A stretch of 64,000 bases of DNA, taken from Rhizobiaceae bacterium. GTDB lineage: Bacteria; Pseudomonadota; Alphaproteobacteria; Rhizobiales; Rhizobiaceae. A model generated the notes under the pieces. It did not search any database. It was not told the origin of the DNA and saw nothing but the letters and a program-made list of their open reading frames with translations. Within the stretch, counting starts at the first letter, position 1, and the number at the start of each line of letters is the position of its first letter. The position numbers and the translations under genes were made by a program. The stretch lies in contig JAIXTO010000220.1 of NCBI GenBank assembly GCA_027483885.1, positions 1 to 64,000 of the forward strand, in the 5' to 3' direction. This document shows positions 17,897 to 27,130 of the stretch, piece after piece.

Positions 17897-17935
17897 ACCG
17901 CTATAAATACAATTTATGATTGCATTTATAGCGGT
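17897..17935. promoter_or_regulatory. 12-bp perfect inverted repeat, AT-rich
   Basis: ACCGCTATAAAT (17897-17908) and ATTTATAGCGGT (17924-17935) are perfect reverse complements around a 15-base loop. Inside, ATAAAT ACA ATTTAT (17903-17917) gives a competing small dyad. The stretch is far more AT-rich than its surroundings and lies between the divergent MFS gene and the small gene at 17988. It could be an operator, an RNA switch or a recombination remnant. Confidence 0.6.
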
Positions 17936-17987
17936 AAAATCCTATAAAGATTGTGGGCGGATCCACTCCCCAGAAAAGGAATGCCCG

Positions 17988-18254
17988 ATGGTTTGGGTCC
18001 AAATTTATTTCAGAAATTTCAACGTAGCGCCACTGACACTCGGTGGTGTTGCGGTGAACGATGGTGTGGCTGTGCAGATCGATGAGCAGCCGACGCCCTG
18101 CAACTGGAACAACGATCATCGATTCAACTACGCGGCGGGCACATTTACCGGCAACAACAGGCAGCCCGGCGCGTACCAGATCACGCAGGCAGATGATGCG
18201 GGCCTCGTCTTCACGCCCAACGGCTCCGGCTCAAGGGTTACCTACCGGCCGTGA
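17988..18254 (+). CDS. Small beta-rich protein, unknown
   Basis: An 88-residue protein (MVWVQIYFRNFNVAPLTLGG onward) preceded by AAAAGGA. There is no signal peptide and no membrane segment. The pattern of short alternating hydrophobic stretches, many Asn/Gly/Gln residues and the ending GLVFTPNGSGSRVTYRP suggest an all-beta fold. I do not recognise the family. It is monocistronic, preceded by a perfect inverted repeat in AT-rich DNA and followed by a GC-rich hairpin. The frame runs 24 codons further upstream, but those codons overlap the region after the dyad and look non-coding. Confidence 0.65.
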   Translation: MVWVQIYFRNFNVAPLTLGGVAVNDGVAVQIDEQPTPCNWNNDHRFNYAAGTFTGNNRQPGAYQITQADDAGLVFTPNGSGSRVTYRP

Positions 18255-18262
18255 GCGTCATC

Positions 18263-18285
18263 GAGGGGCCGTCTGCCGGCCCCTC
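18263..18285. terminator. Convergent hairpin
   Basis: GAGGGGCCG (18263-18271) pairs perfectly with CGGCCCCTC (18277-18285) around TCTGC. It lies between the stop of the small gene and the stop of the convergent flagellin gene. No long T run follows on either strand. Confidence 0.55.
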
Positions 18286-18313
18286 ACCTTCCCGATGTGG
18301 CATTGCCCACCGC

Positions 18314-19285
18314 TCAGTTGAACAGAGACAGAATGTTCTGCGGCTGCGTGTTGGCAATCGACAGGGCCTGGATGGCAAGCTGCTGCTGTGTCGTCAGCGC
18401 CTTCAGGCGCGTTGCTTCCTCATCCATCTCGGCATCGATCAGCGTGCCGATGCCACCCTTCATCCAGTCGCGCAGCTTGGACGTATAGTCGAGCTGCAGC
18501 GCAACGCGCGATTGTACAGAGCCGATATTGGCGCCGGCATCCGCCATCATCTGCAACATCTCCTCGACCACGGTGATCATGTCATCCAATTGATCACTGC
18601 TGGTATCCCGGGTCAGCGCGATCTCCACACCTGATGTGCTGTTGCTCTGGTTGACGACCAGCACATAATTAGCACTTGCTCCTGAATCGATGGCAAACTG
18701 GGTGTTGGTAAAGATGCCGGCGCCGCCATTGGTGCTGGTGGAACGGTTGTCGACAAGCGAGGTGATGGTGCCATCGCTGGCCACCAGATCGAACTCGATC
18801 ATGTCCATGAACACGCTGCGGTCTAGGTCGCGGTAAAACGAGGCAGCCACCTTGGCCGTGGTGTCAGAGCCGTCATTGAGCTTCAGCCAGTTGACGCCGT
18901 TGAAGCTTGCCGCATCGGTGATGGAGACAAGTTGCTGTTTCAGCTGGTCGATTTCCTTGTCGACCTTCTCCTTGTCGACGCCGGGTTCGCGTGCGGCAAT
19001 CAGCTTGGACTTGATTTCATCCACCACGTCGATGGAAGCACTCAAGCCCGCATAGGCGGTGTCTGCGGTGGCAGCGCCAAGGTTCATCGCATCCTGGACA
19101 GCGGCCAACGCCTTGTCGTCGGATTTCATCGTGGCGGCGATAGACCAGTAAGCGGCATTTTCCGAGGACTGGCCGATGCGTACGCCGCTCGCCATACGCC
19201 CTTGGGTCGTCTCCAAGGCACGATTGATGTCGCGCAGGGTGGAAAGTGCCGCCATGGCACCCGTATTGGTCATGATACTCGTCAT
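18314..19285 (-). CDS. Flagellin
   Basis: A 323-residue flagellin with the conserved N-terminal D0/D1 helices (MTSIMTNTGAMAALSTLRDI, GRMASGVRIGQSSENAAYWSIA) and C-terminal partner helices (QSRVALQLDYTSKLRDWMKGGIGTLIDAEMDEEATRLKALTTQQQLAIQALSIAN), with a short variable D2 region in the middle. Members of this group assemble the complex flagellar filaments of rhizobia. It stands alone: no motor, hook or chemotaxis gene is near, so it is an unlinked extra flagellin (compare the separate flaE/flaH-type genes of Rhizobium). Confidence 0.95.
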   Translation of the reverse strand: MTSIMTNTGAMAALSTLRDINRALETTQGRMASGVRIGQSSENAAYWSIAATMKSDDKALAAVQDAMNLGAATADTAYAGLSASIDVVDEIKSKLIAAREPGVDKEKVDKEIDQLKQQLVSITDAASFNGVNWLKLNDGSDTTAKVAASFYRDLDRSVFMDMIEFDLVASDGTITSLVDNRSTSTNGGAGIFTNTQFAIDSGASANYVLVVNQSNSTSGVEIALTRDTSSDQLDDMITVVEEMLQMMADAGANIGSVQSRVALQLDYTSKLRDWMKGGIGTLIDAEMDEEATRLKALTTQQQLAIQALSIANTQPQNILSLFN

Positions 19286-19711
19286 ACTACGCTCTACTCG
19301 ACACTAAACGCGAACGGACAGGCGGCGCCGGCATGAAAACATGGTTACCGGTTTCGTAACTTCCTGATGTCCAAATTTATGCCTTGCTAACCTTAATGGC
19401 CATTTAAGGCGCGGCTATAATTATGATGACCGGCGCAAACGGAGACGCAAAGCCACCGTGCGCGGCGTCACGGCAAGCGTCGCGCTGCACCACCGGCGGC
19501 GCAACTCGGCGCCCGCGGCGGCGGAACGCGGCGATCAGTTGTCGTGATGCATGACATTCAAAACATTCACTGGACGAATGGCTTGGTCTGCGACAGTTTG
19601 CCGCCTGTCGCAGAGGCGACACCCCAGAAACCCCCAACCCATCACCGTTGCCCGCTGCCCGACCGGCAGAGCGGGAACACCATTTCGTGCCTCATCGACA
19701 AGGAGTGAGCC
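19286..19711. other. Flagellin/DUF1127 intergenic region
   Basis: A 426-base region between divergently transcribed genes. It includes CCTTAA/TTAAGG (19391-19396 and 19404-19409) around TGGCCAT, and a TATAAT at 19415-19420 reading toward the DUF1127 gene with no good -35 partner. No convincing coding region was found; 19430-19560 is GC-rich with short open frames on both strands that lack ribosome-binding sites. Confidence 0.5.
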
Positions 19712-19999
19712 ATGCGCACGATCGACCAGACCGCTGAAATCTCCGCCGCAACCGAGAAGATGCCGGCAAGCCGCATCCTTCGACTGTTCGGCCTTTCCGG
19801 CTTCCTCTCGATCGTTCGCCGCCGCGCCACCCGCAATTCCACCGTGGCGCTGGATGATCACCAGTTGCGCGATATCGGCCTCATCGGCGGGCACAACGAG
19901 CCCTATGACGGACGAGGCCGCGCCGCCCGGCAGGATGAACTGCTGCGCGAGGCGCATCGGGCAGCAGCGATGATGGCCATGGGCTTCAGCGGCCGCTGA
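19712..19999 (+). CDS. DUF1127 (YjiS-like) protein
   Basis: A 95-residue basic protein with AAGGAG 7 bases before the ATG. The DUF1127 core is the stretch RRRATRNSTVALDDHQLRDIGL (about residues 36-58), with the family's 'L.D..L.DIGL' ending. Small DUF1127 proteins in alphaproteobacteria have been linked to RNA binding and phosphate/carbon regulation, but which role applies here is unknown. It ends in front of a strong bidirectional terminator. Confidence 0.85.
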   Translation: MRTIDQTAEISAATEKMPASRILRLFGLSGFLSIVRRRATRNSTVALDDHQLRDIGLIGGHNEPYDGRGRAARQDELLREAHRAAAMMAMGFSGR

Positions 20000-20025
20000 A
20001 CGAACGGCCGGCAGCACATCATGAA

Positions 20026-20057
20026 AAAGCCGTGGAGCCAAAATGCTCCACGGCTTT
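20026..20057. terminator. Bidirectional Rho-independent terminator
   Basis: AAAGCCGTGGAGC (20026-20038) and GCTCCACGGCTTT (20045-20057) form a perfect 13-bp stem around CAAAAT. It ends both the DUF1127 gene (plus strand) and smpB (minus strand, where TTTTT-CAT follows the stem). Confidence 0.85.
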
Positions 20058-20086
20058 GAAAACGATCACAGTGACGCGGCAAATCC

Positions 20087-20563
20087 TCAGCCAGTTTTCA
20101 ACAGGCGGCTCTTCTGCCGGTTCCAGTCGCGTTCCTTCTCGGTCTCGCGCTTGTCATGCAGCTTCTTGCCCTTGGCGAGCGCCAGTTCGAGCTTGGCGCG
20201 GCCCTTTTCGTTGAAATAGATCTTGAGCGGGACCAGCGTCATGCCTTCGCGGTTGATGCCGACGCGCAGCCGGTTGATCTCGCGCTTGTTGAGCAGAAGC
20301 TTGCGGCGGCGGCGCGGCTCGTGGTTGAAGCGGTTCGCCTGCAGATATTCCGGCAGATGCGAGTTGATCAGCCAGATTTCCTGGCCCTCGTCGGACGCAT
20401 AGGATTCGGCAATGTTCGCCTTGCCTTCGCGCAGCGACTTCACCTCCGTGCCGGTCAGCATGATGCCCGCCTCGTAGGTATCGATGATCTCGTAGTTGAA
20501 GCGCGCCTTGCGGTTTTCCGCAACGATCTTGTTTACGACGCGCTGGCTGCCCCTGGGTGCCAT
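20087..20563 (-). CDS. smpB: SsrA-binding protein SmpB
   Basis: A 158-residue protein that binds tmRNA and delivers it to stalled ribosomes. The family signatures are all present: [42 protein letters not shown], and the basic C-terminal tail [21 protein letters not shown] that lies in the mRNA channel. The ssrA RNA gene itself is not in this window. It follows dapA on the same strand, but a hairpin at 20659-20681 separates the two. Confidence 0.97.
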   Translation of the reverse strand: MAPRGSQRVVNKIVAENRKARFNYEIIDTYEAGIMLTGTEVKSLREGKANIAESYASDEGQEIWLINSHLPEYLQANRFNHEPRRRRKLLLNKREINRLRVGINREGMTLVPLKIYFNEKGRAKLELALAKGKKLHDKRETEKERDWNRQKSRLLKTG

Positions 20564-20658
20564 GGAAGCTGGTCCGATCCGTCAAAAGTCTCAAAAAATT
20601 CTGCCGGCCGATGGCCGGGCTGTCACACCAATGTAGTGTGTCGCTGGCCAGATGGAAA

Positions 20659-20681
20659 GCCGGCAGTGCAAAACTGCCGGC
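20659..20681 (-). terminator. Hairpin between dapA and smpB
   Basis: GCCGGCAGT (20659-20667) / ACTGCCGGC (20673-20681), perfect 9-bp stem, loop GCAAA. On the minus strand it follows the dapA stop by about 20 bases and is followed by TTTCC, so it probably ends or attenuates dapA transcription before smpB. Confidence 0.6.
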
Positions 20682-20701
20682 GCATTCGCCTTAAGTGGCT
20701 G

Positions 20702-21586
20702 TCAGTTCAGCAGACCGGCATGGCGCAGCGCCTGATCGATGGCCGCTTCCGTCGAGGCTTCAAGGCTCGACATCAGTGGCGAGCGCACCGTGCGGTTCAG
20801 CCCCCGAATACGCGACAGGGCATATTTTGCCCCGCAAACGCCGGGCTCCATGAAGATCGCCTTGTGCAGCGGCATCAGACGATCCTGATAATCGAGCGCT
20901 TTGGCGTAATCGCCGGCAAGCGTTGCCTGCTGGAATTCGGCGCAAAGCCGCGGCGCGACATTGGCCGAGACGGAAATACAGCCAACACCGCCATGGGCGT
21001 TGAAGCCAAGCGCCGTTGCATCCTCGCCAGACAGCTGCACGAAAGACGGTCCGCAGGTCATGCGCTGCTCGGAAACGCGCTCGATCCTGCCGGTCGCATC
21101 CTTGACACCGACGATGTTTGGATAAGCCTTGACCAGCGCGCCCATCGTCTCCGGCGTCATGTCGATGACCGAACGACCCGGAATATTGTAGATGATGATC
21201 GGCAGCGACACGGCCTCGGCGATCGCCGAATAATGCGCGATCAGCCCCTTCTGCGTCGGCTTGTTGTAATAGGGGGTGACGACCAGCAGGCCATCGGCGC
21301 CGGCCTGTTCGGCATGCTGGGCAAGCTCGATGGCCTCGCGCGTGTTGTTGGAGCCGGCGCCGGCAACGACCGGCACCCGCTTTGCCGCAACCTCAATACA
21401 CAGCTCGATGACACGCTTGTGCTCGTCATGGGACAAGGTTGGCGATTCGCCTGTTGTGCCGACCGGCACCAGACCGGTGCTGCCTTCTGTGATCTGCCAC
21501 TCGACGTGAGCGGCAAAAGCATCCCCGTCCACCGCCCCCGAATCGGTGAAAGGCGTGACAAGCGCGGGCATGGACCCCTTGAACAT
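20702..21586 (-). CDS. dapA: 4-hydroxy-tetrahydrodipicolinate synthase
   Basis: A 294-residue class I aldolase of lysine and diaminopimelate synthesis, condensing pyruvate with aspartate semialdehyde. [20 protein letters not shown] is the standard start, [14 protein letters not shown] carries the carboxylate-binding Thr pair, YNIPGRS the catalytic Tyr, and the Schiff-base Lys is in VGVKDATG. The start at 21586 has GGGAG upstream; the open frame continues 47 codons further but lacks homology. Divergent from the lytic transglycosylase gene. Confidence 0.96.
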   Translation of the reverse strand: MFKGSMPALVTPFTDSGAVDGDAFAAHVEWQITEGSTGLVPVGTTGESPTLSHDEHKRVIELCIEVAAKRVPVVAGAGSNNTREAIELAQHAEQAGADGLLVVTPYYNKPTQKGLIAHYSAIAEAVSLPIIIYNIPGRSVIDMTPETMGALVKAYPNIVGVKDATGRIERVSEQRMTCGPSFVQLSGEDATALGFNAHGGVGCISVSANVAPRLCAEFQQATLAGDYAKALDYQDRLMPLHKAIFMEPGVCGAKYALSRIRGLNRTVRSPLMSSLEASTEAAIDQALRHAGLLN

Positions 21587-21803
21587 GCAATAACTCCCGA
21601 ACGGCCGATCTTCATGCTTCGGCCGTATTGTCTGATAATGTGGCGGGCACCATAGTGCGGCCAATAGGTTGAAACAAGCAGGGTCTTTTCGGTTTCGCAC
21701 CGGATCGTGATCAAGAAATCCGGTCACGACCGCCGTTCGGTAAGCCTCTGTTAATCATCACGTCAACTAATAGGATAGAAGAGTTCGTGCCGCGGGTTGA
21801 GGG

Positions 21804-23873
21804 ATGAGAAAGTCGGTTCTGTTAAGCGGCCTTGGGCTTTCGCTTTGCGCAGGAAGCCTGTGGGCAGCACCCGTGCCGGATGGCCCCGTGCCGCTGCCGC
21901 TAACGCGCCCGGCATCGCTGGAACGCGTTTCCGTGCCGGAATATACCGGCTCCATTCCGCCTCGCCCCACCTCCCCCACAGAACAGACACTGCCGACCAC
22001 ACAGCTGAAGGCGGGGCTGGATTTCCTGTCGAGCAACGACGCGACCGATGCGCTGGCCGTGCGCGACCAGCTTGCGCAAGGGTCGCTCGACCGCCACCTC
22101 TTAACCTGGGCCATCGTCACCTCCGGCCTGCGCGACGTGCCCTCCCGCGAAATTGCCTTGGCCGATAGCGAGCTGCAGGGCTGGCCGGGCCTTGGCCGGT
22201 TGCGCGGCAATTTCGAACGGGCGCTTTTCCGGGAAAATCCGGCGCCATCAGAGGTGCTGGCCGCCTTTGGTCGCAGCGCGCCGGAAACGCCGCAGGGCGC
22301 AATCATCCTTGCCCGTGCGCTGGTTTCCACCGGAAGGACACCACAGGCGGGCGCCATTCTGCGGCCGTTCTGGATCGGCACTGCGCTCGACAAGGATCTG
22401 GAGGACAGCCTCCTCCAGGAATTCGGCGGGCTCCTTACCGTATCCGATCACCGGGCGCGGATGGATTATCTGATGTACCGCGGGCGCACCGCGCAGGCGA
22501 AGCGATTCGCCGAGCTTGCCCATGCGCAGCCGCTCCATACGGCCTGGAGTGCCGTTTCAGCCAAGGCCAGAAATGCCGGCGCCCTTCTCGATGCGGCAGG
22601 CTCTGCCTTTGCAAGAGACCCGGCCTATCTGTTTGTCCGCGTCGAATATCTGCGCCAGCAGGATCGTTATCCCGAGGCGGCAGCCCTGATGGAGCGGGCG
22701 CCGCGCGACCGGTCGCAACAGGTAAATGCCACCGAATGGTGGAATGAACGGCGCATCATTGCGCGCGGCCTGGCCGACAAAGGTGATTTTCGCGAAGCCT
22801 ACCGCATCACGGCCAGCCATGACGCCAAGAGCACGGTCGATATCGTCGACGCGGAATTTCATGCCGGATGGTATGCCCTGCGGGGGCTCAACGATCCGGC
22901 AACGGCTGCAAAACATTTCGAGCGGATCCTTGCCGCTTCCTCGCGACCGCTTTCAGCCTCGCGCGCGCTCTACTGGCTTGGTCGCGCGGCCGATCAGGGT
23001 GGCCCGGGCAAAGCGGCGGAGTTTTACGCAAATGCTGCCGGCTATCCGGCAACCTTCTATGGCCAGCTGGCTGCCGCCCGGCTGAAGACCAAGACAATCA
23101 ATGTCTCCTATCCCGCCCCGACACCGAGCGACCGACGGACCTTTGATGCGCGCGAGGCCGTGCGCGCCATCGACCGACTGGATGCGGCCGGCCACAACGA
23201 GCGCGCAGACGCCCTCTACCGGGCGCTTGCAGACCAGCTGACGAGCCCGGGCGAACTGGCAATCCTTGCCGCGCGTGCCGAGCGCAACCTCAACCATGCG
23301 CTGTCGCTGCAGATCGGCAAATCGGCCTTCAACCGCGGGATCGATGTTGCAGCGCTGGCCTTTCCGGTCGGCGTCATTCCCGCCAGCGCCCAAATCGAGG
23401 GGTCCGGCAAGGCGCTTGCCTATGCGATCGCGCGCCAGGAAAGCGCTTTCAACCCAGCTGCCATTTCCTCGGCCGATGCGCGCGGCCTGCTGCAGATCCT
23501 GCCGGGCACGGCAAAGGGTGTTGCAACCCGCCACGGCATGACATTTACGCCGGCACGGCTCACTTCCGACCCCGGCTACAACGCCACTCTCGGCGCACAC
23601 TATCTCGGCGAGCAGATCGACAGCTTTGGCGGCTCCTATATCCTTACCTTCATTGCCTATAATGCAGGCCCGCGCCGCGTGCCGGAATGGATCGACCGTT
23701 ACGGCGACCCGCGCGGAAAATCGCTGGACGAAGTGGTCGACTGGATCGAGCGCATCCCCTTTCCGGAAACCCGCAACTATGTGCAGCGGGTGATGGAAAA
23801 CTATCAGGTGTACAAGACGCGCCTTGGCCAGAGCGCCGATATCGAGGACGACCTGCGATTCGGCAGGCGCTGA
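21804..23873 (+). CDS. slt: Soluble lytic murein transglycosylase
   Basis: A 689-residue periplasmic enzyme. A signal peptide (MRKSVLLSGLGLSLCAGSLWAA) leads into a long alpha-helical superhelix (residues about 60-490) with TPR-like helical pairs, then the SLT domain with the catalytic Glu in ARQESAFNPAAIS, followed by GLLQILPGTAKG and the YNAGPRRVPEW motif. It cleaves peptidoglycan glycan strands with formation of 1,6-anhydromuramic acid. The layout matches Slt70. It shares a 217-base divergent promoter region with dapA. Confidence 0.93.
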   Translation: MRKSVLLSGLGLSLCAGSLWAAPVPDGPVPLPLTRPASLERVSVPEYTGSIPPRPTSPTEQTLPTTQLKAGLDFLSSNDATDALAVRDQLAQGSLDRHLLTWAIVTSGLRDVPSREIALADSELQGWPGLGRLRGNFERALFRENPAPSEVLAAFGRSAPETPQGAIILARALVSTGRTPQAGAILRPFWIGTALDKDLEDSLLQEFGGLLTVSDHRARMDYLMYRGRTAQAKRFAELAHAQPLHTAWSAVSAKARNAGALLDAAGSAFARDPAYLFVRVEYLRQQDRYPEAAALMERAPRDRSQQVNATEWWNERRIIARGLADKGDFREAYRITASHDAKSTVDIVDAEFHAGWYALRGLNDPATAAKHFERILAASSRPLSASRALYWLGRAADQGGPGKAAEFYANAAGYPATFYGQLAAARLKTKTINVSYPAPTPSDRRTFDAREAVRAIDRLDAAGHNERADALYRALADQLTSPGELAILAARAERNLNHALSLQIGKSAFNRGIDVAALAFPVGVIPASAQIEGSGKALAYAIARQESAFNPAAISSADARGLLQILPGTAKGVATRHGMTFTPARLTSDPGYNATLGAHYLGEQIDSFGGSYILTFIAYNAGPRRVPEWIDRYGDPRGKSLDEVVDWIERIPFPETRNYVQRVMENYQVYKTRLGQSADIEDDLRFGRR

Positions 23874-23967
23874 CAGGCGGGGTTCCAGAACGACGCTTGC
23901 GCATTTCAGCCTGCCCTTCCCTGCGATGATCGGCTAGCGTGTCGAGGCAACCGGAGGGCAGCGCATC

Positions 23968-24840
23968 ATGGAATGGCTTCAGCAATTTGCAACGGCTGGC
24001 GACGGCATCAGGCTCGGCTACCGGATCTATGATCCCGCCGGTCCATCAACAGCGCATCCCGTCGTGTGCCTGCCGGGCCTCACCCGGAATGCGCGGGATT
24101 TTCAGGAAATCGCCGGACTGATTGCCCAGGACGCCGCAAAACCCCGGCGGGTCATCGCGATTGATTATCGCGGGCGCGGCACGTCAGAGCGGGCAGACGA
24201 CAAGGCGAGCTACACGGCTGGTCAGGAGGCGTTGGACCTGCTGACGGTGCTGGATGCCTGCGGTATCGACCGGGCTGCCTTCATCGGCACGTCCCGGGGC
24301 GGGCTTATCCTGCATGTGCTGGCGGGTCTGGCCCCGCACAAAATGTCCGCTGTCATCTTCAACGATATCGGGCCGGACCTCGCCATCGAGGGCCTGCGGC
24401 AGATCCAGGATTATCTGCGCGCACCGGATATGCCAGCCACGTGGCCGCAGGCGGTGGCGACGCTGAAACAGGTGCATGGCCCCGCCTTCCCGCTTCTCTC
24501 AGAGGACGACTGGACGGGTTTTGCACGGGCGATCTACCGGGAAAGCGCCGGGCAGTTGGCTGCCGATTGCGATACCGCCATCGGAGAAGCCTTTGCCGCG
24601 CTGGATCTGTCCCAACCCCTGCCGTCGCTCTGGACACAGTTCAATCAGTTTCCGCAGGGGCCGATGATGGTTATCCGGGGAGAAAACTCAAAGCTCCTGA
24701 CACCGGAGACGGTGGAGCGCATGCGGGAAAAGCGACAGACACTCCTGTGCGTGACCGCGCAGGGTCAGGGGCATGCGCCGCTGTTGCATCTGGGTGGATT
24801 GCCCCGGCAGATCCTCGATTTTCTGCGCGACGCCGACTGA
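23968..24840 (+). CDS. Alpha/beta hydrolase
   Basis: A 290-residue alpha/beta-fold hydrolase. The oxyanion-hole region is LPGLTRNARDF, the nucleophile elbow GTSRGG carries the Ser, the acid follows late in the chain, and the catalytic His is in GQGHAPLLHL near the C-terminus. Possible activities include esterase, lactonase or epoxide-type hydrolysis; none can be picked from sequence. A GGAGGG site precedes the ATG. It is followed by a terminator shared with the convergent porin gene. Confidence 0.85.
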   Translation: MEWLQQFATAGDGIRLGYRIYDPAGPSTAHPVVCLPGLTRNARDFQEIAGLIAQDAAKPRRVIAIDYRGRGTSERADDKASYTAGQEALDLLTVLDACGIDRAAFIGTSRGGLILHVLAGLAPHKMSAVIFNDIGPDLAIEGLRQIQDYLRAPDMPATWPQAVATLKQVHGPAFPLLSEDDWTGFARAIYRESAGQLAADCDTAIGEAFAALDLSQPLPSLWTQFNQFPQGPMMVIRGENSKLLTPETVERMREKRQTLLCVTAQGQGHAPLLHLGGLPRQILDFLRDAD

Positions 24841-24893
24841 TCCTCTCCAGGCGATCTCCACGCACCGCCAAGTTAAACGGTTCCAGACAGAAA

Positions 24894-24918
24894 AAACCCG
24901 CCCTTGAGGGGCGGGTTT
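24894..24918. terminator. Bidirectional terminator
   Basis: AAACCCGCCC (24894-24903) / GGGCGGGTTT (24909-24918), perfect 10-bp stem. On the minus strand it is followed by a run of six T, ending the porin gene at 24963; on the plus strand it ends the hydrolase gene. Confidence 0.85.
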
Positions 24919-24962
24919 CTAATTTTACACACTGAAGGCATCAAGCCTTCCTGAGGATAACC

Positions 24963-26063
24963 TCAGAAACCGCGCTGCAGACGGAAGAAGCCGGTCCAGG
25001 TGTCGCCACCGCCGTTAGCCGACGAACCATCGATATCCTGATAGTTTGCAGCGATCTTGGTGGTGAGGTTTTCAGCCAGCTTGTAGTCCAGGGTCACGCC
25101 AGCGCGCCATGCATCACGGCTGCCGGTGAAGTCGCCCGAGGAATTGACGTCAACCGTGCCGAAATACTGGAAGCCGGGGGTGATGCTGAGCTTGTCGTTG
25201 ACGGCAAGAGCGTATTCAGCAGCAACCGTCCACTCGGATTCTTCGTAGTAAGCGTTTGCGCCGCTGGCCCATACGCCAGCGATGCTGGCAGTGCCGGGGC
25301 CGATCTTGGCCGAAGCGATACCGCGTACAGCGCCGTTTTCAGCGTCGGTGTCGTAGGAGCCGATCACGTTTGCCGTAACCGGGCCCATGGCGAAGCCGAT
25401 GGTGCCGCTTACGCCAACGTTGTTGTCAGCCTTGGCAGCGTAAAAGCTGGTGATGCCGAGGTTATTGCCGCTGCCAGCGAGCTGGCCTTCGAGTTCTTCA
25501 GCAGCGATACCAGCATAGAAAGCGCCTGCCGTGTAGGTGTAACGGACAGCATTGTACTGGGTCGTGTGCGACGACAGGATATCGGTTTCGCCCGAGAGAT
25601 CGTCATCCCACCAGCTGTAGAAGAAGCCGGCCTTCAGGCCAGCAACTTCGATGAAGGCCTGGTCAACGTTGACGCCACGGTTGGATACGTTCGTGATGCC
25701 AACGCCCTGCACAGAAACACCACCACCATTGTCTGCATTACCACGCAGGCCAATGAAGCCACGGACGGCACCAAGTTCAGTGTCCGAACGCGTATCGAGT
25801 TCGAGCTGAGCGCGGGTGAAGCTGTCCCAATCGGAAGTACCGGACTGGTTGCGACCAACATCGGTCTGGAAACGAACATAGCCGCCGATCTTGAGGCAGG
25901 TTTCCGAGCCCGGGATGTAGAAGAAGCCGGCGCCGAAAGCGTCGCAGACACGGACGTATTCCATGGGCTCCGGTTCAGCAGCCACGATGGCATCAGCGGC
26001 GTAGGAGGCGGAGCCGAAAGACAGTGCGGCAACCGAGCTCAGGACGACAGCTCTAAAGTTCAT
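24963..26063 (-). CDS. Porin (RopA-type), copy 1
   Basis: A 366-residue outer-membrane porin. The signal peptide ends SYA|ADAIVAAEPEPMEYVRVCDAFG; the mature N-terminus with its two cysteines (VRVCDAFG, SETCLKIGGYVRFQ) and the C-terminal strand FFRLQRGF ending in Phe are the hallmarks of alphaproteobacterial general porins that use the BAM signal. Strong ribosome-binding site CCGAGGAAAAATC. It is about 60% like the copy at 27131 by eye, with the most similar parts at both ends; loop lengths differ. Both copies lie head-to-tail. Confidence 0.95.
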   Translation of the reverse strand: MNFRAVVLSSVAALSFGSASYAADAIVAAEPEPMEYVRVCDAFGAGFFYIPGSETCLKIGGYVRFQTDVGRNQSGTSDWDSFTRAQLELDTRSDTELGAVRGFIGLRGNADNGGGVSVQGVGITNVSNRGVNVDQAFIEVAGLKAGFFYSWWDDDLSGETDILSSHTTQYNAVRYTYTAGAFYAGIAAEELEGQLAGSGNNLGITSFYAAKADNNVGVSGTIGFAMGPVTANVIGSYDTDAENGAVRGIASAKIGPGTASIAGVWASGANAYYEESEWTVAAEYALAVNDKLSITPGFQYFGTVDVNSSGDFTGSRDAWRAGVTLDYKLAENLTTKIAANYQDIDGSSANGGGDTWTGFFRLQRGF

Positions 26064-27080
26064 GATTTTTCCTCGGGACGTTGTTTAGAAGACATCAGGC
26101 AACAAACCGCCGCCTGAATTGATGTTATCTAACCACCGATCTGCGCCCGGATAAAATTAAAAATGTCACGAAAAGGGCAGCACCGGTGTCGCTCGACCGC
26201 ATGTGTTGCGCATTCGTGACAGACTGGGGACCTGCCGCCCCTTTTTTAGGCAGAATGGTTTATTGACGCGCACAAACGGGACACACTCTGGCCTAACCTG
26301 TTAAAATTTATCAATATATTGTTCACCTTTCTGCGACTGTGCGGACCAGGCGTTCATCAATACCGGACGCATTTCCTCATTTTTGTCAGGAAATGCCGGT
26401 GAACCCGACTCAGTTCGCCGGGCGATGTTGGTTATTATTCACCTACAGAGCGCGGCGCGATTCGAGACGCCGACCAAGACCAGTGTATTTTTCGGACAAC
26501 CGAGTAATTTCAGGGACACCAGCCAAGCGACTGCGCCAGTGGCCGAGGATACCATCATCATCAATGTGGTGAAGCAGACCGCCCCAATGGGGTCGTGTCC
26601 GTATGCCACTGACGACAGGATCGCCGCATCTTTCCGCATTCTGTGAAATCACCACACTCCGGCGACAGTCAGTCGAACCTCAGGCAAATCGCCGGAAGCA
26701 AGCAAGGCGTGGAGATCGTTTTCCGGAGCGGTTGTTCCAGCATGCAGCGGTCGAGAATTGATCAGCTGCATCAACTGCAAGTCTGGGGGCCTTGATCGGT
26801 AACCGATTCGGCACATTCCGGAGTTATTCGGGAAATCCGCTCAATGGTAAAGATGGCCCAGGATGCCGTGGATGGGATTGTCGGTTCTCCAGCAGGGCAA
26901 GAAGGCGTCAGGCGAAGCCAGGAACGAAGTCATATCCGCTTGCCGGCTCCATCGGTCCCGCACCAGGCTCCTGCAGTTGGCCGACGCTCATCGCGAGTCA
27001 TAAAAGGCCGGACACGCGCCCGGGATGCCTCAGCCAGCCATGCCGCGGCGGGCTCGCGCTCTTAGCGGCACCAGACGCAA
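26064..27080. other. Gene-free 1-kb gap between the porin copies
   Basis: About 1,000 bases with no convincing gene. The 5' part (26064-26340) is AT-rich and holds the promoter and leader of porin copy 1, including TTTAGAAGACA at 26084-26094, which also occurs in the leader of copy 2. The rest (26340-27080) contains only short open frames on both strands without ribosome-binding sites and with poor codon use. It may be decayed sequence or a long regulatory region. Confidence 0.55.
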
Positions 27081-27105
27081 AAAGCCCGGCACGAGGCCGG
27101 GCTTT
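27081..27105 (-). terminator. Terminator of porin copy 2
   Basis: AAAGCCCGGC (27081-27090) / GCCGGGCTTT (27096-27105), perfect 10-bp stem around ACGAG. On the minus strand the stem runs into TTTTTGCG. It lies 25 bases past the porin stop. Confidence 0.85.
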
Positions 27106-27130
27106 CCGTTAATCCGATGATTAAATCAGA

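Noticed and set aside
20156-21655. A 499-codon plus-strand open frame over smpB and dapA
   Set aside because: It crosses two well-supported genes and the hairpin between them; its residues have no protein-family character.
26439-26655. A hydrophobic short open frame on the minus strand in the porin gap
   Set aside because: No ribosome-binding site, no family, and length within chance; kept only as part of the gap finding.
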